From NCBI GenBank assembly GCA_038211475.1, contig JBBQVN010000096.1:1-14372 (forward strand): a stretch of DNA of 14,372 nucleotides, in the 5' to 3' direction. Positions 7,501-14,372 of this stretch are shown one piece after another. The first letter of the stretch is position 1. Each line of letters starts with the position of its first letter. The notes under the pieces are model-generated. The model had not been told where the DNA came from and did no database searches. It saw nothing but the letters and a program-made list of their open reading frames with translations. Position numbers and translations under genes: made by a program. This DNA is from JANYBT01 sp038211475 (GTDB lineage Bacteria; Acidobacteriota; Terriglobia; Terriglobales; Acidobacteriaceae).

Positions 7501-7521
7501 TACCGGGACAAGTTCTCTAAC
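7494..7521 (+). promoter_or_regulatory. Candidate sigma-70 promoter for the TonB-dependent receptor
   Basis: A perfect -35 TTGACA (7494-7499) and a TCTAAC -10 (7516-7521) are 16 bp apart, giving a leader of about 75 bases before the ATG at 7604. The -35 overlaps the TTG start codon of the divergent regulator. The right end of the -10 enters the dyad at 7519. Confidence 0.5.
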
Positions 7522-7543
7522 CTTGCGCGATTATAGCAAGGTT
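7519..7543. promoter_or_regulatory. Perfect 8-bp dyad operator between regulator and receptor
   Basis: AACCTTGC (7519-7526) and GCAAGGTT (7536-7543) form a perfect inverted repeat around a 9-bp centre. The centre contains the minus-strand -10 TATAAT, and the left arm overlaps the plus-strand -10. A third half-site, GCAAGACC (7554-7561), lies exactly 18 bp after the second in the same orientation. CTTGCGC (7522-7528) and GCGCAAG (7552-7558) form a second, overlapping inverted repeat. A dimeric regulator bound here could control both directions; the adjacent MerR/XRE/cupin protein is the obvious candidate. Confidence 0.65.
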
Positions 7544-7557
7544 TGATTTGGGCGCAA
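7530..7557 (-). promoter_or_regulatory. Candidate sigma-70 promoter for the regulator-amidohydrolase operon
   Basis: On the minus strand, TTGCGC (7557-7552) lies 16 bp before a perfect TATAAT (7535-7530). Transcription would begin about 20 bases ahead of the TTG at 7500. The -10 sits in the centre of the dyad at 7519-7543. Confidence 0.5.
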
Positions 7558-7603
7558 GACCTAAAACAGCCTGGCTCAAATTCCCCAATAGTACGGAGGC
7601 ACC

Positions 7604-10600
7604 ATGTTGTTTTCCACCTCTCGACGGGCGAACGCCGCCCTGCTGGGATTCTTGCTTCTGATGGTCTTTCCCTTTGGCGCGCGGGCCCAGAGTACCGGTG
7701 GGCGAATCGTCGGGCGTGTCGGGGACTCCAGCGGCGCCCTGGTGGCGGGCGTAAAAGTGACCTTGACGAACGAGGCGACAGGAGTGGCCCATAGCGTCCA
7801 GACCAATAGCAGCGGCGATTACACGTTCTTGGACGCGCCCGCTGGAGTCTACACCGTGGAGTTCGAGATGGGAGGATTCAAAAAGACGGTGCGCAAGGGC
7901 GTCACCGTGGAACTCAACGGGGTGGTCACTCTGAACGAGAACCTTCAGGTGGGGGGAGCTCAGGAACTGGTGGAAGTGACGTCAGAGGCGCCACTCGTCG
8001 ATACCACGAGCACGCAACTGGGCGCGGTGATGGATTCGCAGCAGGTCTCGAAACTGCCGCTGAATTCCCGCGATACCTATCAACTGCTGCAACTGCAGCC
8101 GGGTGTACAGGGCGTGGGAGGATCCGACCTCTTCTATGGCAGCAACCAGGCCGGCGCGGTCTCGGTGAACGGAGGTCGGGGGCGGTCCAATAGCTTCAAC
8201 GTCAACGGCGGAGACGGCAACGATTTGTTCGTCAATGCTCCGGCCATTCAGCCCACGCCCGACAGCATTGAAGAATTTCGGGTTCTTTCCAATACCTTCG
8301 ACGCCGAGTACGGGCGAAACTCTGGCGCGGTGATCAATGTGGTCACCAAGTCGGGCACGAACGGCTGGCATGGCAGCGCGTATGAATTTCTGCGGAACCA
8401 GTTGTTTAACGCCAAAGGCTACCTGGACTTGAAGCGGCCGGACGATAAGCAAAATCAGTTTGGCGGAACGTTTGGAGGTCCAATCAAGAAAGACCGAACG
8501 TTCTTCTTCACGTCCTATGAGGGACGGAGAGTGGTGCATGGTATCTCGTCAGATCTGGTGAACGTTCCGACCGCGGCAGAGAGGGCGGGAGATTTTTCAG
8601 CAAGTCCCTTCACGGGAGGGATCACCACCAGCACGGTGGCGACTATCTTGGCCGCACGGCCAGGATGTGGCACGTCGTCTTTTCCCACCAGCGTGATTCC
8701 GACCGGCTGTTTTGATCCCGTGGCCGCCGACATCCTGAACCGCTATGTACCATGCCCAAATGCAGATCCGACCTGCACCAACTTGGCAAACACGGATCAC
8801 ACGTTCCGCTCCATTCCAAATGAAGATTCCCACGCCAACCAGTTCACATTGAAACTGGACCACCGAATCAACGACAAGCAGAATTTGAGCTTCTATTATT
8901 ACTTCAACGACTCCAAGGACGCACAGCCGTTCACTCGATTTCAAGCAGCGACCCCGAACCTTCTGCCGGGATTCGGCAACAACAATGCTTTCCGTGCGCA
9001 GCAGGCCAACCTGTCCCATACATGGACGCTAACTTCTAGTACAGTGAACGAATTACGAGCGACCTATTTCCGGGAAGCGCAGGGGACATTCCTGCATCCG
9101 CAGCGAACCAACTTGGTTACAAACTCTTGCAGTTCAGCGGTCTCACAGTTCTGCTTTACGGGTACTCCGGACGTCTCGATCCCCGGTGTCACCCCCAGCC
9201 CGAACCTCGGAATTAGTCCAAACCTGGGGGCGAACCACGAAGGCGTGCCCTTCATCAGTCTTAACGGGGGTTTCACGATCGGCAACGACTATGAAGGCGA
9301 GTTGCCGCAGACCGGAAATACGTATCAGTTCAGCGATAATCTGACCAAGGTATTCGGTAATCACACCGCCAAGGTGGGCGTAGATTTCAGAAATCAGCGA
9401 TTCCTTCAAACCTTGTTCTTCGATCCCAATGGAGACTACACGTTTTCGGGTGGAGGGCCGAACGACACCGGGAATATATTTGCCAACTACCTGCTCGGTC
9501 TCCCCGACTCTTACCTGCAGGGCTCCACCCAAACCGAGGACGTTCGCGGCAACTCTGTCTATCTATTTGCACAAGACAGTTGGAAAATTCGTCCGAATCT
9601 GACTCTGAACTATGGATTGCGATGGGAGTTCAACCAACCCATCTACGACAAAGGCCTGCGTTACCAGACCTTCCGTCCGGGTCAATCGACGAAGGTCTTT
9701 CCTTGCCAGCTCAGTGCGGCCAGTCTGGACACCCTCGGCTATAGCAATCCGAATTGCAGCGATCCGACCTCGGACTCCGCAGCGGTCTTTCCCGTCGGTC
9801 TAGTCGTGCCTGGAGACACCGGAGTCCCCCGAGGACTGACAAAGAGTTACTACAACGCTTGGGCCCCCCGCATCGGAATTGCGTGGGATCCTTGGAAAGA
9901 TGGAAAGACGACGATCCGGGCAGGTTTCGGGGTGTTCTACAACCCCATCGAGCAGCTCGTGTTGGAGCAGTTCCAAGGTGAACCTCCGTTCGGTGGGAGC
10001 TCACTACTTTCTGAGGGTTTATTTAATACTCCGTTCGTTAGCCAAGATGGAGGAATCAGTCCCAACCCGTTTGCGGGAGTTCCGGGCGGGATTCGTAATA
10101 CTCTTCGCGGATCGCCAATTGACTGGTCCATTTTTCGACCCATTTTGTTGTTCGGAGAGTTGCAGCCGAAGTTGCGGGCGCAAACTACCAACCAGTACAA
10201 CTTCGGAATCCAGCGCGAGATCTCCAAAGACATGGTGCTATCAGTGGGGTATGTGGGCTCCCAGGGCCACCGGTTGCTGGCTACCCATGACTTGAACTAC
10301 GGGAATGCGCAAACCTGCCTTGACCTGCAAAACATCTCGGATCTGACCGGGGATACGGCCCTTAGTTGTGGCCCGTTTGCGTCAGACAGCGCTTTCAGTA
10401 TCGCCGCAGGGGAAATTCCTGCCGGGGTGACATTGCATCTGCCCTACGGCTCGCAGGCAACAGTGACCGGGCCCAACGCCACTCCCATCACTCTGGTCGG
10501 CTTGCGTCCATACAGTTCCCCGAGATGCGAGCCCTCTACAGGGGTTGGCTGCCCTTCCGACGGAGTTCCAGTCTTCTCCAGTATTTTCGCCCAAGACACT

Positions 10601-11329
10601 ATCGGGAATTCCAACTACAACTCATTGCAGGCGTCCCTGGAAAAGAGGATGAGCCATGGCCTGCAGTTTGAGTTAGCGTATACGTTCAGCAAGTCCATTG
10701 ACGACTCCTCCAGCTTCGAGAATAGTCTGAGACCGATCTGCAAACGCTGCAATCGATCGCTTTCTCTGTTCGACGCGCGCCAGCGGTTGGTCATCAGCTA
10801 CTTGTGGACACTGCCCGTACCTCAATACCAGGGAGCCAAAGGGAGAGTGCTGAATGGATGGGCCGTTTCGGGCATTACAAGTCTCCAAAGCGGGTTTCCA
10901 ATCAGCATCAAATCGAGCAACGATTCGGAACTCCAAAACAGTTTTGATTTTGAGTTGCCGGGCAAGCCCGACCTGATCGCGCCCTTCCACAAGCTCGACC
11001 CTCGATCGCACGACCTTTACGCATTTGATCCGAACTCGTTCGCGTTGCCCACGCAATCATCAACTTCAACACCGCTGCAGTTGCTGGGCAATTCGCCCCG
11101 TACTATCTGCTGCGGGCCTGGAATATCAAATTTTGATTTTTCAGTGCAAAAGATAATGCCTTGGGGTGAGACCAAGCATTTCGAGTTTCGGGCAGAGTTC
11201 TTCAATATCTTCAACCATACGCAGTTTCTTAACCCAGACGGTAACATTAGCGATGGAGCCGATTTTGGTCGCGTCAAACACACTCGTGAACCACGCAATA
11301 TTCAATTCGCTTTGAAGTTCGCGTTTTAG
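7604..11329 (+). CDS. TonB-dependent receptor with N-terminal carboxypeptidase-regulatory-like domain
   Basis: This 1241-residue outer-membrane protein should import a large or scarce substrate using TonB energy. The order of parts is a signal peptide (cleavage near ARA-QST, residues 26-31), a CarboxypepD_reg-like beta domain (about 34-113: GRIVGRVGDSSGALVAGVKV and SSGDYTF are its marks), a plug (about 125-260: SRDTYQLLQLQPGV, SVNGGRGRSNSFNVNG, EYGRNSGAVINVVTKSGTN) and a long barrel. The barrel closes with RAEFFNIFNHTQF and a terminal phenylalanine, as outer-membrane barrels do. Such receptors are greatly expanded in Acidobacteriota. GGAGG at 7595-7599 precedes the ATG by 4 bases. No SusD-type partner is present. 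An oddity is 16 cysteines, all in the barrel half and all in closely spaced pairs. The gene diverges from the regulator operon and shares its control region. The ligand cannot be told from sequence. Confidence 0.93.
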   Translation: MLFSTSRRANAALLGFLLLMVFPFGARAQSTGGRIVGRVGDSSGALVAGVKVTLTNEATGVAHSVQTNSSGDYTFLDAPAGVYTVEFEMGGFKKTVRKGVTVELNGVVTLNENLQVGGAQELVEVTSEAPLVDTTSTQLGAVMDSQQVSKLPLNSRDTYQLLQLQPGVQGVGGSDLFYGSNQAGAVSVNGGRGRSNSFNVNGGDGNDLFVNAPAIQPTPDSIEEFRVLSNTFDAEYGRNSGAVINVVTKSGTNGWHGSAYEFLRNQLFNAKGYLDLKRPDDKQNQFGGTFGGPIKKDRTFFFTSYEGRRVVHGISSDLVNVPTAAERAGDFSASPFTGGITTSTVATILAARPGCGTSSFPTSVIPTGCFDPVAADILNRYVPCPNADPTCTNLANTDHTFRSIPNEDSHANQFTLKLDHRINDKQNLSFYYYFNDSKDAQPFTRFQAATPNLLPGFGNNNAFRAQQANLSHTWTLTSSTVNELRATYFREAQGTFLHPQRTNLVTNSCSSAVSQFCFTGTPDVSIPGVTPSPNLGISPNLGANHEGVPFISLNGGFTIGNDYEGELPQTGNTYQFSDNLTKVFGNHTAKVGVDFRNQRFLQTLFFDPNGDYTFSGGGPNDTGNIFANYLLGLPDSYLQGSTQTEDVRGNSVYLFAQDSWKIRPNLTLNYGLRWEFNQPIYDKGLRYQTFRPGQSTKVFPCQLSAASLDTLGYSNPNCSDPTSDSAAVFPVGLVVPGDTGVPRGLTKSYYNAWAPRIGIAWDPWKDGKTTIRAGFGVFYNPIEQLVLEQFQGEPPFGGSSLLSEGLFNTPFVSQDGGISPNPFAGVPGGIRNTLRGSPIDWSIFRPILLFGELQPKLRAQTTNQYNFGIQREISKDMVLSVGYVGSQGHRLLATHDLNYGNAQTCLDLQNISDLTGDTALSCGPFASDSAFSIAAGEIPAGVTLHLPYGSQATVTGPNATPITLVGLRPYSSPRCEPSTGVGCPSDGVPVFSSIFAQDTIGNSNYNSLQASLEKRMSHGLQFELAYTFSKSIDDSSSFENSLRPICKRCNRSLSLFDARQRLVISYLWTLPVPQYQGAKGRVLNGWAVSGITSLQSGFPISIKSSNDSELQNSFDFELPGKPDLIAPFHKLDPRSHDLYAFDPNSFALPTQSSTSTPLQLLGNSPRTICCGPGISNFDFSVQKIMPWGETKHFEFRAEFFNIFNHTQFLNPDGNISDGADFGRVKHTREPRNIQFALKFAF

Positions 11330-11342
11330 AAACGCTACACGT

Positions 11343-11366
11343 CCCGGGCGGCTGCGTCCGCCGGGG
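11343..11366 (+). other. GC-rich hairpin between receptor and aminotransferase genes
   Basis: CCC, a G-G mismatch, then GGCGG (11347-11351) pair with CCGCC (11358-11362) and GGG around a 6-base loop. No U-run follows, so it is not a standard intrinsic terminator. A second small hairpin, GCCG-CTTG-CGGC, lies at 11379-11390, just before the next gene. Such hairpins may lower read-through or protect transcript ends. Confidence 0.4.
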
Positions 11367-11412
11367 AACATCCTAATGGCCGCTTGCGGCTTGAGCAATT
11401 TGGAGAGTCTCG

Positions 11413-12780
11413 ATGTACCCGGAATTAGACAAAGAAATCGCCGAGTTTACCAGGCGCACGCCGAAGTCGGCGGAGGCGCACAAGAAAAACCTGAAGCGTA
11501 TTCCCTTAGGCGTGGCCAGCAATTACCGCGCTTACGATCCGTATCCGATCTTTGTCCAGGACGCGCAGGGCAGCAAGTTTCGTGACCTCGATGGCAACGA
11601 ATACATTGATCACAACCTTTGCTTCGGCGCCGTCATGGCAGGGCACTGCCATCCCGCGGTGATGAAGGCGGTCGAGAAGCGGCTAAGCCTGGGCACGATG
11701 TTTGGCATGCCACACAATATGGAGTGGGAACTGGCAGAAGAAATCTGCGCCCGCTTCCCTGTGGAAATGGTGCGGTTTGGCAACAGTGGGACCGAAGCCA
11801 CCATGCATGCCATTCGTCTGGCGCGAGCAGCGACCGGGCGGGACAAGATCCTAAAATTTGAGGGCGGTTATCACGGATTGCATGATGCCGCTCTGGTCAG
11901 CGTGAAGCCCCACGAGCCTGATTTTGGAGATGTGAACGCGCCGACGGCGGTCCCCGGCGGGCTGGGCGTGCCGAAAGCGAGCCTCGACAACGTGGTGATC
12001 GCGAGTTTCAATCACTTGGCAAGCGTAGAGTTGCGATTCCAGCAGAATCCCGGGCAAATTGCGGCGATCATTCTGGAACCAATCATGATGAACGTGGGCT
12101 TGCTCATGCCGCAGCCGGGCTTTCTGCAAGGGCTGCGCGATATTTGTACCAGGAATGGCGCGCTGTTGATTTTTGACGAGGTGAAGACGGGCGCAAAACT
12201 CGGATGGGGCGGAGCTTCAGAATACTTCAACATCAAGCCCGACATGATTTGCCTGGCAAAGTCGATTGGCGGTGGGCTGCCGCTGGCGGCCTTCGGAACC
12301 AGCCGGGCAGTGATGGACTTGATCTCGCAACACAAGGTCTTCCACGGCGGAACTTACAACACGAATCCGGTTTCGATGGCGGCGGGCCTGGCAACCTTCC
12401 GGGAAGTGCTGACCCGTGAGAACTACGCCCATGTAGACAAGCTCAGTAAAAAACTCATTGAGGGATACCGCAAAACAGTAGCGAAGGCTGGCTTGCAGGC
12501 GTATGTCGCCAGCGCGGGGGCGAATGGCGCTCTCATGTTCTATCCCAGGGAAATCGTGAACTATCGCGACTGGACCACCATCGACATAGATTTGTGGCGG
12601 CACTACTGGTTTGCGATGGTCAATCGGGGAGTGATGCCGCAACCCTACTGGTGGGATGAGCAATGGACCATCTCGGTGCAGCACAGCGAGGCGGACATCG
12701 ACAAGCATCTGGCAGCGTTTGACGACATCGCAGCATCCTTGGCCGCCGCGCAGCAGGAGCGTATGGCGGTCGCGCAGTAG
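11413..12780 (+). CDS. Class III PLP aminotransferase, glutamate-1-semialdehyde aminomutase-like
   Basis: A 455-residue fold-type I PLP enzyme of aminotransferase class III. Visible marks are the phosphate-binding NSGTEA (124-129), GGYHG (151-155), IFDEVKTG (253-260) whose D255 contacts the pyridine nitrogen, and the Schiff-base lysine K283 in CLAKSIGGGLPLAAFG. GGTYNTNPVSMAAG (312-325) corresponds to a conserved HemL segment. Length and motifs place it near glutamate-1-semialdehyde 2,1-aminomutase. However, it lies beside an APC permease and an amide-hydrolysing operon rather than heme genes, and W-rich C-terminal stretches (RDWTTIDIDLW, PYWWDEQW) look unlike ordinary HemL. A catabolic aminotransferase or aminomutase acting on an imported amine or amino acid is more likely (inference). 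ATG 11413 has GGAGAG at 11402-11407. The permease follows after 100 bp, so the two are probably co-transcribed. Confidence 0.88.
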   Translation: MYPELDKEIAEFTRRTPKSAEAHKKNLKRIPLGVASNYRAYDPYPIFVQDAQGSKFRDLDGNEYIDHNLCFGAVMAGHCHPAVMKAVEKRLSLGTMFGMPHNMEWELAEEICARFPVEMVRFGNSGTEATMHAIRLARAATGRDKILKFEGGYHGLHDAALVSVKPHEPDFGDVNAPTAVPGGLGVPKASLDNVVIASFNHLASVELRFQQNPGQIAAIILEPIMMNVGLLMPQPGFLQGLRDICTRNGALLIFDEVKTGAKLGWGGASEYFNIKPDMICLAKSIGGGLPLAAFGTSRAVMDLISQHKVFHGGTYNTNPVSMAAGLATFREVLTRENYAHVDKLSKKLIEGYRKTVAKAGLQAYVASAGANGALMFYPREIVNYRDWTTIDIDLWRHYWFAMVNRGVMPQPYWWDEQWTISVQHSEADIDKHLAAFDDIAASLAAAQQERMAVAQ

Positions 12781-12869
12781 CAGAAACGTCCTGCTACCCG
12801 GATGACAGCGCATAACTGGATATTGGCGCTCCGATCCGCTGCACGATGGAAGTGTCGAAAAGCTTCCGT

Positions 12870-12874
12870 AGGAG
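12870..12874 (+). promoter_or_regulatory. Ribosome binding site supporting a TTG start for the permease
   Basis: AGGAG lies 6 bases before TTG 12881, a near-ideal arrangement. It makes the rare start codon believable. Confidence 0.7.
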
Positions 12875-12880
12875 CATTTC

Positions 12881-14299
12881 TTGTCAGCTTCCGATTCAAG
12901 CCGGCGGCACTTGAAGCGCGTCCTTGGACGCCGCGATCTGGTGCTGCTATTTGTGGTGGCGGTGTTCAACCTGAATGTCGTGCCCTCCATTGCGGCCAAC
13001 GGCGGCGTGACGGTGTGGCTGTGGATCATCTCGCTTCTTCTGTTTTTCTGGCCGCAAGGAATTGCCGTGATTGAACTGGCCCATCGCTATCCGGGGGAAG
13101 GGGGCGTCTATCTGTGGGCCAAGGAGGTGTTCGGCGACTTTCATGGATTTCTTTCCGGCTGGTGCTATTGGACCAATAACATGCTGTACGTGCCAACCGT
13201 GATGCTCTACTTCGCCGGCGTGTCGGTGTTCGTGTTCGGCCCTGGGCATCAGGCGCTAGCGGACAATAAAGTATTCACGATGGGCACGGCTCTCGTCCTG
13301 CTGGCTTTATTGACCGTGGTCAATATTGTGGGGCTCGGGGTGGGCAAGTGGATCAATAACCTGGGAGCGGTCGGGACTTTCATCGCCTCTGCAGTCCTGA
13401 TTGGGCTAGGGATAGTGGATTGGTTACGTTTTGGCACGACCTTATCCGCTGCCGAGTTTCATATTCCGGCGGACCCTCGTTTTGTGTTGAATTCATTTGG
13501 TGTAATTTGCTTTGGGTTAGTGGGGCTGGAACTTGCGTCCATTATGGGCGATGAAATTCAGGAGCCGAGACGAATTTTACCGGGAGCAGTGGCCTGGGGC
13601 GGAGTAATCTCAGGCGTGCTTTATGTGGGCGCGACAGTGACCCTGCTCGTAGCGGTGGGGAAGAAGGACATCAGCGTGCTGCAGGGCATTGTGCAGGCAG
13701 TGAGTCACATGGCGGGCGAGGTCGGAGTGTTGTGGATCGTTGCGCCGTTTGCGCTTCTGCTGAGTTTGTCCATCGCCGGCATTGGGTCGGCGTGGATGGG
13801 AGGCTCCGCGAGGATTCCGTTCGTGGCCGGTCTGGATTCCTACATGCCCGCGTGGCTGGGAAAAATACATCCGCGCTATGCGACGCCCTATGCTGCGCTC
13901 ATCGTCCAGATGGTGATGTCGGCGCTGCTGGTGGTATTGAATGCGCTGGGCGGCGGCGGAGTACAGGAAACGTTTCAGAAATTGCTCTCGCTGGCTGTGG
14001 TGCTGCAGTTGGTGCCGTTCCTCTATATGTTTGGAGCGCTATTGAAGATCGCATGGAACGAACCTGTCTCCCTCGGCCGTTACAGTCGGGGAACCCTGTT
14101 CGCGGCGGGCGCCAGCGGTCTGGTGACGACCACTCTGGGTATCGCATTGGTGTTTTTCCCAGCGCAACAGATTACTTCGCTGTGGTCGTATGAGATTTGG
14201 ATGGTGGGCGGGACGGTATTGTTCATCGGGATGGCGGCGTTTTTCTTTTTTGTTTATGGTCGCCGGAAAACGGCGTTGACAATTGCTGCCGGGGGGTAG
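12881..14299 (+). CDS. APC-superfamily amino acid/polyamine permease, 12 membrane helices
   Basis: A 472-residue inner-membrane secondary transporter. After a short cytoplasmic N-terminus (LKRVLGRRDL) there are about twelve hydrophobic segments. The APC signature regions are visible: IAVIELAHRYPGEGGVYLWA (61-80), followed by EVFGDFHGFLSGWCYWTNN in the helix 2-3 region, and CFGLVGLELASIMGDEIQEP (210-229) in the helix 6-7 loop. These features match amino acid-polyamine-organocation transporters that use proton symport or exchange. The substrate cannot be assigned; the aminotransferase just upstream suggests an amino acid or diamine. Translation most likely starts at TTG 12881. It ends with RRKTALTIAAGG and TAG, 56 bp before the next start, so it probably belongs to a plus-strand operon with the aminotransferase and the gene beginning at 14356. 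Confidence 0.9.
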   Translation: MSASDSSRRHLKRVLGRRDLVLLFVVAVFNLNVVPSIAANGGVTVWLWIISLLLFFWPQGIAVIELAHRYPGEGGVYLWAKEVFGDFHGFLSGWCYWTNNMLYVPTVMLYFAGVSVFVFGPGHQALADNKVFTMGTALVLLALLTVVNIVGLGVGKWINNLGAVGTFIASAVLIGLGIVDWLRFGTTLSAAEFHIPADPRFVLNSFGVICFGLVGLELASIMGDEIQEPRRILPGAVAWGGVISGVLYVGATVTLLVAVGKKDISVLQGIVQAVSHMAGEVGVLWIVAPFALLLSLSIAGIGSAWMGGSARIPFVAGLDSYMPAWLGKIHPRYATPYAALIVQMVMSALLVVLNALGGGGVQETFQKLLSLAVVLQLVPFLYMFGALLKIAWNEPVSLGRYSRGTLFAAGASGLVTTTLGIALVFFPAQQITSLWSYEIWMVGGTVLFIGMAAFFFFVYGRRKTALTIAAGG

Positions 14300-14355
14300 C
14301 CGGCCGACGCGTGTGCGGACGCCCATCCCTGCATTGCGCTCTTTCAGGAGGTGGT

Positions 14356-14372
14356 ATGGCAGATGGAGTGAA
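14356..14372 (+). CDS. Start of a further gene (first five codons only)
   Basis: A perfect AGGAGGT (14346-14352) precedes ATG 14356, and the frame reads MADGV to the window edge. Nothing can be said about function, but the strong ribosome binding site and 56-bp spacing suggest a fourth member of the plus-strand cluster. Confidence 0.55.

Noticed and set aside
7982..8539. 185-codon minus-strand frame inside the receptor gene
   Set aside because: It is antisense to the plug region of the receptor, with no promoter, ribosome binding site or family features.
11343..11390. Intrinsic terminator between receptor and aminotransferase
   Set aside because: The hairpins are GC-rich but are not followed by a U-run, so I list only a hairpin.
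11370..11400. Sigma-54 promoter (TGGC...TTG) ahead of the aminotransferase
   Set aside because: The spacing between TGGC (11377) and TTG (11391) is too long for the -24/-12 consensus.
12217..13029. 270-codon open frame on the minus strand over the aminotransferase end and permease start
   Set aside because: It lies antisense to two strongly conserved genes, has no family resemblance and crosses their intergenic region; it is a shadow of GC-rich coding sequence.
1..14372. tRNA, rRNA, CRISPR array, transposase or insertion-sequence ends
   Set aside because: No cloverleaf, regularly spaced repeats, transposase-like frame or terminal inverted repeats with target duplications were seen on reading the window.

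Overview
The window looks like chromosomal DNA of a soil-type Acidobacteriota (Terriglobia-like). This rests mainly on the large TonB-dependent receptor at 7604-11329, which has the N-terminal carboxypeptidase-regulatory-like domain and long barrel typical of the big receptor families of that phylum. Moderately high GC and frequent TTG/GTG starts fit. The phylum call is inference from protein style, not from a marker gene.

Left part (1-3722): the C-terminal end of PhoU (phosphate signalling) converges, with a 4-base gap, on a solitary sucA-like 2-oxoglutarate dehydrogenase E1 gene on the minus strand. The E1 is short at its N-terminus. Divergent from it is a ureohydrolase (arginase/agmatinase superfamily) whose motifs resemble the plant-arginase branch more than classical bacterial SpeB or RocF. 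Six expected manganese ligands are present.

Middle part, minus strand (7500 down to 3833): an apparent operon of three genes. It encodes a MerR + XRE + cupin three-domain regulator, an exported YtcJ-type amidohydrolase, and a polyamine-type (PotD/PotF-like) substrate-binding lipoprotein. The last gene starts in a TAATG stop/start overlap and is broken by four small frameshifts that cancel out in length. It is either a very young pseudogene or a patch of bad sequence.

Middle to right, plus strand (7604 to end): the TonB-dependent receptor diverges from the regulator. It is followed by a class III aminotransferase of the glutamate-1-semialdehyde aminomutase type, a 12-helix APC-superfamily permease, and the first codons of a further gene with a perfect Shine-Dalgarno sequence. 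The 103-bp divergent region between regulator and receptor holds candidate back-to-back sigma-70 promoters and a perfect 8-bp dyad covering both, with a third copy of the half-site nearby.

Working model (inference): genes 3833-14372 form an amine/amide scavenging locus. The receptor would import the substrate across the outer membrane, the periplasmic amidohydrolase would cleave an amide or formamide, the binding protein and APC permease would take up the amine or amino acid, and the aminotransferase would start its breakdown. The regulator, part of which resembles PuuR-type XRE-cupin proteins, would sense the substrate. The nearby ureohydrolase would fit a guanidino-compound/polyamine theme. 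No substrate can be assigned from sequence alone. No tRNA, rRNA, CRISPR, insertion sequence or transposase was seen, and there is no gene-free stretch longer than about 120 bases.
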